Shown here in pieces: positions 1 through 10,329 of a DNA stretch of 64,000 nucleotides. Positions within the stretch are counted from its first letter, which is position 1; each line of letters begins with the position of its first letter. The DNA is from Cryptomeria japonica (taxonomy: Eukaryota > Streptophyta > Pinopsida > Cupressales > Cupressaceae): the NCBI RefSeq assembly GCF_030272615.1, contig NC_081414.1:663538938-663602937 (forward strand), in the 5' to 3' direction. The position numbers and the translations under genes were made by a program. The notes under the pieces were generated by a model. That model saw only the letters and a list, made by a program, of their open reading frames with translations, had not been told where the DNA came from and did no database searches.

Positions 1-1399
1 TTCGCCTTTCTCAGGGTGTTTCTTGGCGTTTCAATTTTTCTCTTGTCAGGGGTTAAATCCAACAAGGTAAGCTCAAGTGAATTCCTTTCCAGGGTCACAA
101 TAGGGCTTTTACCCATGTTTTTAAGAGGACAAGAGGGGTTAGGATCATCCTTAGGTTTCTCAAGGGTTAAACTCAGTTTTTTTAGGGATATTCTTGCTGC
201 TTTCCTCACTGCTAGAGGCTGAAGCAATACAACTCATGATGGGGGTATGGTCCATTGTATATTTGTACATTATGTAAATTAAACCTTGATGTAAAGGTGG
301 GTTCACCCATTTTGAATACATGCACTAAGGGATGAAAACAAAAAGAATGACATATTGATTTTAACATGGTGTCTTATGTGGTTTAGAATGGCGAAATGGT
401 AGCCATGGACAGTAGGATAACATCCCCCTAGGCTAAAATACTTCATAACATGATAACCTATCAAAAAGAAAGGTTTGGGAAGGGTCAAACGATCATACCC
501 ATTTTGAAATAGAACTATTTTTTCACCTTTCTCAAAGAATTGCTTCATGTAACCTCTGTAATCACCAGTACTCTTCTTCTCAACTTTCTTGCCTTCATTC
601 TATAATCCCGTCACCTCCGCGATATTCTCTAATGAAACAATAAAGGTGATTCTTGCAACTGTAACCACATCGTTCTGCCAAGAATTGCAAACCCTGGTTG
701 AGAGATCCTTATTGTAGCCTTTCATTGCCAGAAAAAAAGAGTGAAACTCGCCATTTAAAAGAGCTCCCCTAACTCTCTGTTATCTCTCAAGTCCATATAG
801 TTACTTGGTTCAGTACGTTTTAGAAGGCCCCCCATCTTGATACAAGAAAAAGAAGAACTATACTAGACTCTATGAATGTAACTGAGCAGAAAGCAGCAAA
901 ATCAAGAGCTTTGGCTCCTTTTGGAAGGGAGAGATTTAAAAATACCTTTCCCAATATCACTCAAATTATATTTCTCACATGTGCGACACCCAGGGTAATC
1001 ATTTCCCATAAAGGCACTATAAAAATCACTCCTTTTTCATGTTTATATAAAAGAAAAAACCAATCCTTTTCACCGCCCTTCTAATTAATACCTTATTTTC
1101 CTGAATCCAAGCATAGTCATCATCCGTCACCATCATTATTTTCTCAAGAATGTTCCTACCCATGTCATCAGCCACGTAGGCCATCCAACTGTAGATGAAA
1201 CCCTTGTCATCTAGGCATTGAGTCATCACCTTGTAAGCCCTCCACCTGTGTGGGACCAATAGACAATTCGAAAACTTTAAGAGCATGGACATAAAACAAA
1301 TTAAAAGATCTCATTCCAATGGCTTAGTGGTCCCACTTTCGGCCTTCTTTTTCATGATTCCTCTTTCCTGCGTGAGAGTTTCCTTAAGCTCTCTAGAGA
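1..1399. other. Degenerate region, no supported gene
   Basis: No complete gene is visible. Two minus-strand open stretches may be worn coding relics: 303-548 (81 codons, with a phrase like YHFAILNHIRHHVKI) and 1026-1292 (88 codons, with DDDYAWIQENK). I do not recognise either. The first loosely recalls the long, poorly annotated antisense frames that some plant retroelements carry, but this is only an impression. The DNA between them has stops in all frames. The region lies downstream of the 3' end of the adjacent minus-strand LINE and could be its insertion site or an older element. Confidence 0.4.
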
Positions 1400-1421
1400 T
1401 ATTCTCATAATTGAATACCTG

Positions 1422-1823
1422 CTAGTAAAAGATATGAATACTTTGATTGGATATGAGGTCAATTGACTTATTGCCTTCTCTATAGACATGCTGAATTTTG
1501 ATGTCTTCAAAGAATTCCATCAACCATTTACATTTACCAATTATCTCTTTGATCTCCCATGGAGGAGAGATGACATTATTAAGGCAATCAATAATAAGTT
1601 TGGAATATCCTTCCAAAATTACATTCCTTCTAGTGAAATCATATAGTCTCTGAAGACCCATCCAGGTTGCCCAAGATTCTGCCTTATTGTTAGTAGTTGT
1701 CCCTATACCTGAGCCAAACCCAACTAACAAGAAGCCTTTATGATCACGAAATAATCCTCCTGCCCCTGAGATCCCAGGATTTCCTTTAGAACAACCATCG
1801 AAGTTACACTGAATCCATCCCAT
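1422..1823 (-). pseudogene. LINE ORF2 C-terminal RNase H domain
   Basis: An open frame of 133 codons is the RNase H domain of the LINE. Visible motifs in order are FDGCSKGNPG (first catalytic aspartate), NNKAES (catalytic glutamate), LIIDCLNN (second aspartate) and VYREGNKSIDLIS near the C-terminus. This matches the RVT_3-like RNase H that ends many plant L1 ORF2 proteins, where it removes RNA from the RNA-DNA hybrid. The usual late motif is H.xREgN..AD; here the residue before the last D is I rather than A. The domain is intact in length but separated by stops from the upstream RT part, so no full polyprotein can be made. Confidence 0.85.
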
Positions 1824-3199
1824 TCCAGGAGGTTACCATAAACAAGAATTTCTCAGGATCATACTTTGCCAATTAACATTCAAAAAATTATGTCGAATTC
1901 CCCAAATTTGTTTTAGTTGGAGATCCAAGAGAGAGGGTAGGATTTTGGAGAAACCATTAGAATCCGCATTAATATTTTCCTTGATCTAATATATAATGAT
2001 GGTGGCTAGGATTTTGTTGCTTCTCTTCTCTTCTCTAAATATCCCATTGTTTCGTTCTTTCCAGATCTTCCAAGAAAGAAAGGGAGGAGTTTGATGCTAG
2101 ATACTCTTGGCAATTGGGTGAGAGTAAGGGGATAACTGCCATGCCTCAAGGAAATCCTTGAAAGAATTAAGTTGCACCCAATTTATGTTGAGCTTCTTCC
2201 ATATTTCTTTCCATATTTCCCAAGCAAACCTGCAATGTAAAAAGATGTGTTCAATGCTTTTTGAGTCCATATAACAAAATTCACATCTATTGAAAATCCC
2301 CTTTTGTTTAGGTTGTCAATAGTCAAAATTCAACCATGAGCAATCACCCACCAAATTTTTTTTTTGGGATTAGCCCCTTGATCTCGATTGCCTTCCATAT
2401 TAAATCTCTGTCATTATTTTCCTCCAACATGTGGTTGGCAAACTTAACACTGAAATTCCATGAAGCATTCCTTTTCAATATCCTTTTCACTAGGAGTGTA
2501 GAGAGAACAGTTAGGAAGCATGGTAGTGAGGTCGGCTACTTCCTTCAAGATTAGCCTTCTAGTGGTGGGATGAAATTCTGGTCTAGAGGAACATTTCTGC
2601 TCAAATCAATCTAGGATGCATCTCCCTTATTCCAAGTTATAAAATCATGCACCTTTCCCCCCCAATGATATCTTAGGAACTTCTTGATATTCTTCAATTG
2701 AGGGAGGGAATCCAAAGATTGTCCAAGCATCCAAGTGTCTTTCCAGAACTCAGTCTTTCTTCCATTTCCTATGATCATCTTGCCATTTCTTTTGATGTGA
2801 TGTCTGGTTTTAGCCACATTGTTCCAAATGGTGGAACCCATGGGTAACTCCTCTTGATTGATGAATTTTTCCTAATTGTTACTCGAGAAGTATTTGGCTT
2901 TCAAAATTTCAGTCCAATCTTTTTTTTTCCTCAATTAATTGCTAGCCTATTTTAGAAATAAGAGCTTTATCAAAAGTTTTAATCTTCCTTATGGCCAACC
3001 CACCATAATTCTAGGGTTTGCACACTTTATCCCAAGAGACCAAGGAAAGTCTGCTTTTTTCTTCCATACCTAACCATAGGAACCTTCTTTTAATCCTTTC
3101 AATTTTTTCACCAACCACCCCAGGCATCTTGAACAAAGAGAGGTAATAAATGGGCATATTTTGAAGGCAAGATTTAACAAGTTGTGTCTTGCTTGCCAA
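1824..3199 (-). pseudogene. LINE ORF2 post-RT segment and zf-RVT zinc finger
   Basis: The minus strand continues the LINE ORF2. At 3199-3011 it reads KTQLVKSCLQNMPIYYLSLFK and the RRFLWLG phrase typical of the segment after the RT palm. At 2841-2611 it reads GSTIWNNV and IGNGRKTEFWKDTWM, the W-rich segment before the zinc finger. At about 2310-2230 it reads CEFCYMDSKSIEHIFLHC, the zf-RVT pattern C-x2-C-x8-H-x3-HC. KIWKERNNGIFR near 2060 is the usual linker to RNase H. Frameshifts and stops separate the blocks. Known function of the family: RNA or DNA binding that supports target-primed reverse transcription. Confidence 0.8.
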
Positions 3200-3415
3200 G
3201 TTGAGAAGTTTCCCTTTCTAGCCAACTAACTTCTTTTGAAATCTCTCAAGCAAGCCATTCCAAAAATTCAGATCAGAATGTTTTGAGACAAGGGGCAACC
3301 TAAGATAAGAGTCTAGGAGGGTGGAAATTTGGTAATCGAGAATGGAGGATATGTTGGCTTGAAGGGTGGGTTTGACATTTGAAAAAAATAGTTTCCTCTT
3401 GACAAAGTTTACGTG

Positions 3416-4246
3416 CTATCCTGATATGATAGCATATCTGTCCAAGGTCTTTTTCCATTGCTTTTCCTCAGAGATAAAATCTTCACCAAAGATAATTGTA
3501 TCATCAACAAATTGTTGATGGGTGGTAGGGTTTAGGGATGAAGCAACTTTAAAACCTTTTAGAGCCCCATCACATCTTAGGTTTTCAATGTTTCTCCCTA
3601 GCACTTTCACAACCATGATGAAGAGATAGGGGGAGAGGGGGTCACCCTATCTAAGCCCTTTACCATAGGAAAGGTATCCCTTGGGGCAACCATTAAGGAT
3701 GATTGAAAACTTAGGGGTGCAGACACATTGCTCAATCAAATCTAGGAATTTACCCTTAAACTCATATCTCTTTAGGACTTCAAGGAGAAATTCCCAAGAT
3801 ACTCTATCATAGGCTTTAGAAATATCCATTTTTAAAGCCATTGAAGGTTTCTTGCTGCTATCCATGGAATGAACCAGCTCATGGGCCACCATGACCGGGT
3901 CAAAAATGTTCCTTCCTTCCACAAAACCTTTCTGCTGCTTGGAGATCATTCTATCGAGCAGAGGTTTTAATCTATTGACCATGGTTTTGGAGATAATTTT
4001 GTAAACAATGTTACATAAACTGATAGGCCTAAAATCCTTGGTGGAGGCAACATTGTCATTCTTTGGAATTAAAGCAACAAAAGTGGCATTTAGTTGTTTA
4101 AAGAGGTTACCTATTCTGAAGAAGTCTCTGACATCATTGAATAGGTCACTCCCAACTATATCCCAAAAGTCTTGAAAATAGGCAAGCGAGAAACCATCAA
4201 GGCTAGGGGCTTTATTAGGAGAGAAGGAGAAAAGAGTAGTCTTCAT
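3416..4246 (-). pseudogene. LINE reverse transcriptase core
   Basis: The frame at 4246-3647 (199 codons) starts with SPNKAPSLDGF, the LINE RT motif usually PxKAPGPDGF. It continues with FRPISLCNIVYKIISK, QKGFVEGRNIFD and KMDISKAYDRVSWEFL (first catalytic aspartate). A single in-frame stop at about 3648 falls where RQGDPLSPYLF is expected. The frame then resumes at 3616-3416 with QQFVDDTIIF, the F-x-DD catalytic box. Fingers, palm and active-site residues are therefore all present, and one nonsense change separates the halves. The order and the FxDD box place it in the plant L1 clade of non-LTR elements. Confidence 0.88.
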
Positions 4247-4249
4247 CTC

Positions 4250-5030
4250 CTACATTGTAACTCTTTTGTTGAGGTCCAGGAGATCCAAATCCTCAATCAC
4301 TCTAGGTATTACATCCAACATATTGGTCATATCCCGATTTGCCCCATGAATCAAAAGTTGATTAGGTTTAAAAGAGTCAATGAGAAGGGTTGCCATATCC
4401 TCTTCATCCTTTGCCTTAGTTCCATCTTCTCTTAGAAGATATCTAACTTTATTTCGACTTCTATGTTTCAGAGTGGATTGATGGAAAAACTTCATATTCT
4501 TATCCCCTTCCTCTAGCCATTAGACCCTCGATTTCTGTTTCCAGAATAGTTCTTCTTTTCTATTGAGAATAAGCCACTGATTTCTCAAATCCAATTCCTC
4601 CTTAGAGTCCTCCTCCACATCTTGTTGTTCTTCCATTTTAGTTTGGATGGCCTGTAGTTCATTAATTATGCTCTTCTTTTGCTCAAATATATTACCAAAG
4701 GAATACCTATTCCAATCCTTGACTCTTTCTTTGAGGATCTTAAGTTTTTGGGTAATTTTAAACATCGGGTGCCCTCAACATGAGTGTTCCACCCTTCTTC
4801 AACCAACATTCTAAAATCTGTATGTTGTGCCCACATCAATTCATACCTGAAAGGGTATGGATTTGTAATCCTAGGGTCATCCAATCGTAAGAGGATAGCA
4901 TTGTGGTCAGATCCCGAGTGAGGAGATGACCCAACATAGAAGGAATCAAGGCAATTCCAATTGGAAGAGATCAACACTCTATCAAGTCTCACTTGAATCA
5001 AACGGTCCCCTTGCCTTCTATGATGATGTT
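4250..5030 (-). pseudogene. LINE endonuclease C-terminus and linker, truncated
   Basis: Reading the minus strand from about 5030, GDRLIQVRLDRVLISSNW and SGSDHNAILLRL give the end of the AP-like endonuclease domain: the RLDR motif and the final S-D-H catalytic block. The PYPFRYELMWAQH phrase that commonly follows comes next. At 4765-4520 and 4495-4250 the linker reads WNRYSFGNIFEQKK and FFHQSTLKHRSRNKV, as in LINE ORF2 before RT. The upstream catalytic residues of the endonuclease are absent because the element is truncated at about 5030. A frameshift near 4766 splits the segment. Confidence 0.8.
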
Positions 5031-7439
5031 AATGTAATGAATTTTTATAGTAAGATTTGACAATTTTGTTGAGTGTGAAGTGGATGCAGGGTTCGAAGGT
5101 GAACATATGACTGAGGAGGGGTCTCCTAGCTCATCGACAACAACTCACAAAATGAAAACCTGTGTATACACACACATTAATAATAATTAAATAAATTAAT
5201 TTAAATATTAAAACCAATTTAAAGATTTATAAATAAATAAACAAATTATAATAATAATTGAATTCGAATCTATAATTTTTGAAAGTTAAATTATTAAAAT
5301 TTAAATTTAAGCCTGTTTTGAAATTAACACATGAGTTATGAATTTAGAACGAAGAGTTGAACTCCCTCCAACTCCAATCTAAACTCTTGATATGCATAAT
5401 CAAAAAGTTTTGCATTTGTTCCTCTCCCATAACTGACTAATCTAATTACTTCCAACTCCAATGCATGAGGATTTTCTTGACTCTAACTAACCAATCATCC
5501 ATATTTTCATCCATGCATTTTGGATCAAAATCTCATCTTGAACAAATATAAAAAAGGGCGAGTTATCTTTCATTGAGGCAGTAAGTCCGAATTGGGAGAT
5601 TAGATCAAACTGCCATTCTTTTTCCTTAATCTCAATTTCAAGGTAAGTCTTCCCGTGTTTATCACAAGTGTATTTATATACTGCCATGTTTGTTTTATCA
5701 TTGCAATATTTTAATATTGGTTTATGACTGTTGTCTGCCATGGTTCTACCGCTTTTGTTTTTTCTTTCACAAAAAAAAAAGTTCCCTTTATATTTTTAGG
5801 GTCCTTGAATGAAACGCTTTATTTCTGCAACTCTATATTGATTTCATTTATCTTTCTAATTGGATTTTAGCATAGGGACTGGTAATGTTATTTCTTTTAA
5901 TTGATATTATGGGGCTTTATTTTTCATCGCACCCCCTTATTGCATATTCCTCTGATTTATATTTTGAAACCCAGCAATCGGATTTTCTTTTTCTTTTGTT
6001 AATTTTTATCTGCCCCAACTTTTTTGTGCATTGAAACCCCTTATAATCTATTGCTCTGACATAGGGAGATAATAACTTTTCTACTCATCGCAGACTTTCT
6101 CTCTTGGGAATCACAGACATTAGATTTGATCTAGAATTCCAATAATAAGTGGATGTCGACCGTCTTTCAATTATAGTATTTGGTAGATGGTTTTGCCGAC
6201 TCCTTAGCCTTTATCGAAATATTTTGTTGCTTTTTCTGGTTTGATTAGCTAATAGATTTATCTTATATTCATAACTAAATGAATTAAAATTATCAATAAT
6301 ATATACATGCAAAGGGACTTGTTTATTTATATATTTATTTCATTTGTGGAACCTAGATAAAATAAAGTTCTATAAATTGGGAATGATTAATAAATAAAGA
6401 TTAATTATTAGTGTCCTTAACTAGGAGGGGCGATTTATTGTCTATGAAGGATGTATTGGAAAGATGTGCATGATTATGGGACAACCTAGAGAAGGGTGAT
6501 TTTATTCTCACCTACCTCAATAGGGTTATTTGGCCAAATAACTTAATTAATTAACTCTCTGCCATAACACATGTAGCTAAGTTCAATAGTTTGGTTGTTA
6601 GATACATCATACATGCATAGGTTCCATCCCGATAGTTGGTTTTGGTTTGCTAGGGTACTCCATCATGAGGGACAAGAGCTCATTATGAGCATTAGAAAGC
6701 GAAAAATTTGTTTAGTTGGGCGGATAAAATGTTTGGGTCATATGTCTGTCTTCTAGTTGCAGATGGAGGTGAGTCCAATGGAAATGGAGATGCTACATCT
6801 AGAGAGAGATTCCAATATATTACATTGTAAAGTCTTATGGACTAATGCATATTGTACTATTATTTCACTGTATTAGAAAAATGAGGTCTCATGATTATAA
6901 GCTAAGTAAGCTATGTAAATTTCCTATGAGGTCTAATGATGTAAATGCGACAAGAGGTCACCATGTAAGTATAACTAATAGAAAAGTAAAGAAACTACTA
7001 ACCCACTAACCTACTAACATGTGTCCTGTGTGTGCATGATTCCTTTCTTATGTGTTTTCATTGCTTAATTTTTCTTTCTTTCCAGTTAAGAATGATTTGG
7101 ATAAATGGTTACGTCGATGTTAACTTAAGTTTGATTAGCTTAACTTGATCATAAGAACACTATGGGTTTTCATAACTTATAACTCTTCACGTTATTCCAT
7201 GTTATTACATTCTTATCTTTACTTCACCTTTATATTTCATATGTATGCATGATCTTACTTTACATCCTAGCTATTCTCTAAGCATGTATGTTTAATCTTG
7301 CACTTATGATAATTCAAATTGGCATTCTTAATAAATGTAAGTTAGTCTTTAATTAGGAATTAATTATGATAATTAGTCTAAGGTTAGGACTAGCAGGTCC
7401 TTACAAAAGAAAGTATTCAAGTACATTTCTTATTTTGAG
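5031..7439. other. AT-rich intergenic sequence, no supported gene
   Basis: This 2.4 kb has frequent stops in all frames and no recognisable domain. One minus-strand frame at 5487-5741 (84 codons, MADNSHKPILKY at its start) is open, but it has no family resemblance and no flanking gene structure, so I do not call it. No inverted termini or tandem arrays were noticed. Confidence 0.5.
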
Positions 7440-8560
7440 AAACTAGCACTTATTAGTAGATTTAATCATTTGTGGCCATCTCTCCTAGCATTGCACATTT
7501 GGATCTCTAAACACTAGATCTCATTAGTTTCTAGTAAAGTGGAAATTAATCCTTGTGCTTGAGGCTTCTTTGTAATTTTATTTGATGCTATGGATGATAG
7601 GGATACTATTTTGTTATTGGGTGTTTGGAAATGGGGTTCACATGTCTTGTCTCTTTGGTTTTGGACACCCTCCTCCAATCCCCTTATGGATCCTATTAGT
7701 ATTTCCGACATGGATTAGGCTCCCCCACCTCCCTCTTCACTTCTAGTGTACTACTACTTAGTAATCTATTGGTAACAAGCTAGGTTGCTTTATCAAAGTT
7801 GATCCTAATACTAGTCTTTTCTCCCACATGTCCTTTGCAAGAATTTTAGTGGATTTAGACCTAGATCCAAAGCACTATTTGCTAAGATTACTCTTAAGGA
7901 TGGATATTTACAATGGAGACAAACCTTGGAATATGAAGGGATTCTATTCACATGCAGATGCTGTTTTGCAATTGGACACTTGGCCTCTGCTTTTCCTCGT
8001 AGTTCTTGGATTTACTCATCTCCTACCTAATGGGAAAATGTTGAACGATGCCATCTTACAATCTTCCTACTAGATTTAGACTTTTCTTTGGACTCTGCTT
8101 TGAACTTGGATCCTCCATCTCTAATGCCAGCTCCTGCTCTAGTGGTTCGTGTCAATGTGGCTCTAGTGGACCCTACCTAGGTGTCCCTGTCTCATTGATT
8201 GATACTAGTCCTATTTCAGTGGTGCCTTCTCTTGGCTTTGGGACGTAATGTATTATGGATGTTCATCTATCTCCTTTAGGTTCTCTTTTAAGTATTGGTC
8301 TTATTTCCTTTATGGTCCTTGATTCCCTCTCTTTAGACTGCACTAGGTTTCCCTTCTAGGTTTAGCAACATGCCTTTTTGATTAATTTGCTACTTCTTAG
8401 TGTTCTAAAAACACTTCTCCCCTTGCTTCTTTGAAGAAGAATGTTTCTTCTTGGATAGTTGTATGATGAAGGAAAAAGGGTCATCCCCTTCCAACCCAAA
8501 ATTCTTAAATTGTTGTGTTGGGCTCAATTCTTGGACCTAACTCTAATTTTCAGTAGTCCA
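7440..8560 (+). pseudogene. LINE ORF1 relic (DUF4283-like domain plus zinc knuckle)
   Basis: Read across frameshifts, the plus strand gives the plant LINE ORF1 / gag-like order. ISRFNHLWPSLLALHIW is at about 7450. GFFVILFDAMDDRDTILL, GSHVLSLWFWTP and NPLMDPIS (the DUF4283 core) are at about 7560-7700. GCFIKVDPNTSLFSHMSFAR-like sequence is at 7780-7840, then ILVDLDL and KITLKDGYLQWRQTLEYEG. The zinc knuckle TCRCCFAIGHLASAFP, with C-x2-C-x4-H and the last cysteine replaced, is at about 7945-8000. Its second cysteine pairing is damaged, so nucleic-acid binding would be impaired. The strand is opposite to the LINE ORF2 at 1.4-5.0 kb, so this is a second insertion or a rearranged piece. Confidence 0.75.
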
Positions 8561-9153
8561 TGTTTTAGGTTGATTTCAGCTTTGCAGTGTTGTACTAGAG
8601 TTAAATAGGTGCAACTCTATGGTTTGGTCCCACAATATTTTATGGATTTAATGTTTATAGTATGATCTATAATGGGTTGGTGCACTTCACCAATTACATT
8701 AATAAAAAACATTAGTAGCTTAAATTATAAAATTGAAGTAGTTACTTTTCTTAGATATTCATCATTATGAAAATCATAAGTGAAATGATGAATTTATATA
8801 TTTTCAAAAAATTAGATGAATGGCGAGGATATGATCAAGAATAGAGAATTGAATCAATTGGTTATGAGAAATTGTCATTTTAAACTCATGAGAGGATAAT
8901 GATAAATTTTATTAAATTATTTAAATGATAATGAGAAGAGAAAATTACCAACTAGAGAAATAAGTTAACTTGCGAGGAGATAATAATGAAATTTGAACTT
9001 AATTTTCAATATATTTTTCAATGAGAAATCTATAAATTAAAATAATGATATAGCTCATGAAGAAGATATGAGATGATAATAATGATTTTTTTAATTTCTA
9101 AAAATGGATAATTTATTCATATTGATTAAGTCATATAATATTATTTATTTAAA
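8561..9153. other. AT-rich sequence with no gene
   Basis: About 600 bp of AT-rich DNA rich in GATAATGA-like words lies between the LINE ORF1 relic and the left end of the outer DNA transposon. No open frame or repeat structure stands out. Confidence 0.5.
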
Positions 9154-9200
9154 GGGTGGCTGCAAGAAGTTGAGTGCCACTTTTGGGCAAAAAGTGGAAG
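9154..9200 (+). repeat. Outer element, left terminal inverted repeat (diverged)
   Basis: The sequence beginning GGGTggcTGCAagaAGTTG matches the reverse complement of 29991-29970 at about two thirds of positions. It also matches the inner element's termini, including a later AAAAAGTGGA block. The divergence fits an old element, so the exact border is uncertain. Confidence 0.5.
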
Positions 9201-10019
9201 TGTTTTCTCTATTCTTCAAAATTTTTATTGATTGATGTCAAAATTTGATGCACTTAGAGATTGAATCTCAAAAAATTTCAGTAATAGAAAATTTAGTGCT
9301 CGGAGTTACTTTACAAATATGTAATTTATTTTAATACCCACATGGTAGAAATCAGTTTTTAGTAGGCATGTTTAAAAACTGGTTTTTCAAAATGCCTGTT
9401 TTAGGACCATACCACACATGTGCATGACCACCATTTTTTGATGCAAATAAATGAATTTTTGCAAATCCTTCTAGGAAACGATACCTAAGACACCAAATAT
9501 TGATGAGAATATTTTTGCTTATTTTTTTATTGAATATATTTTTTTAATTAATTTTTAACTGACAATAAAGTATATTTTCAAAACATCGGGTGTACGACCA
9601 CCATAATTTGATGAAAATTTCATATTTTTTGATTTTTTTTAAATAATCAAAAGAATTGTATGTAGATCGATGTCATATAATTTATTTTTCTAAAATCTTA
9701 AAAACAAAAAAGTTATTAAAGTTTTAGTGAACCTCGATATTTTAGGTTTTGGTTCCACTTTTGATTAATAAATAATATAAAAATAATCTTATCACTATGA
9801 AATTTACATTTATGAAATTAGGACGCTGAAAACTCTAATGGGTTTTCGTTTTGTCAAAAAATTCAATCAGAAAGACCCTCAAAAAATTAGGCCAAGGTAA
9901 AAATTTGATGATGTTTTACCTTAGCTAGTTTTTTGGAGGTCCAAGCATAGGCTTGGTGGGACCAAGCCTATCCCGAAGAAAAAACCAATTCTAAGGGTTG
10001 TTTCCCACCCCTAATTTTA
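9201..10019. other. Transposase-side spacer of the outer element
   Basis: About 0.8 kb of AT-rich DNA without a gene. It repeats short themes such as ACCACCAT.ATTTGATG (9421-9445 and 9597-9615). In position and length it corresponds to the 27.30-28.12 kb spacer of the inner element. Confidence 0.45.
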
Positions 10020-10160
10020 ACAAATTGGTGCCCATTTTTTAAATTCAAAAAACGGGCACCCATTTCACTTTGTACTGTTGAAAGCGAAACGGGTGCCCGT
10101 TTTTTGAAAATAGGCACCCGTTTCATTAAATAACGGGTGCCCTTTTTTGAAAAGATTCGT
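10020..10160. repeat. Subterminal palindromic repeats of the outer element, left
   Basis: Four to five copies of a self-complementary motif are visible: ATTGGTGCCCATTTTTT, AAACGGGCACCCATTTC, GAAACGGGTGCCCGTTTT, TAGGCACCCGTTTC and AACGGGTGCCC. Spacing is about 20-35 bp and copies occur in both orientations. They lie just upstream of the transposase start. By analogy with subterminal binding sites in CACTA and hAT elements they may be transposase or accessory-protein sites; that role is inference. Confidence 0.75.
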
Positions 10161-10329
10161 TGGGCCAGAATCTGGCCCATAAGCATAAATCCCAATGATT
10201 GAATTATTTTTCAATCATTGTCTGATAGGTACGGTCTGCAAAGAGAATGTTTTGATTAATCATTCTCTTTTTTTGTCTTATTATCGATTTGGTAAGGAGA
10301 TCGATTCGAATTCAAAATTTAGTGCAGCC

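Larger units (their letters stand above)
1400..5030 (-). mobile_element. 5'-truncated L1-type LINE retrotransposon relic
   Basis: On the minus strand the canonical ORF2 order of a plant L1-type LINE can be read from about 5030 down to 1422: C-terminal piece of the AP-endonuclease, linker, reverse transcriptase, post-RT segment, zf-RVT zinc finger and RNase H. Several in-frame stops and shifts break the frame, so the copy is dead. It begins inside the endonuclease, so the 5' part (ORF1 and most of the endonuclease) is missing. This is the usual result of incomplete target-primed reverse transcription. No clear poly-A tract or target duplication was found at the 3' end, so that border is approximate. 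Confidence 0.88.

Noticed and set aside
16-222. Plus-strand 68-codon frame at the window start
   Set aside because: No recognisable motif; it sits in stop-rich relic DNA.
5487-5741. 84-codon minus-strand frame
   Set aside because: No domain, no conserved neighbour and no splice or promoter signs; the length is within chance expectation for AT-rich DNA of this extent.
7828-8073. Plus-strand 81-codon frame starting MSFARILVDLDLD as a stand-alone gene
   Set aside because: Its start matches LINE ORF1 and the match then continues in a neighbouring frame, so it is a frameshifted relic and not a separate gene.
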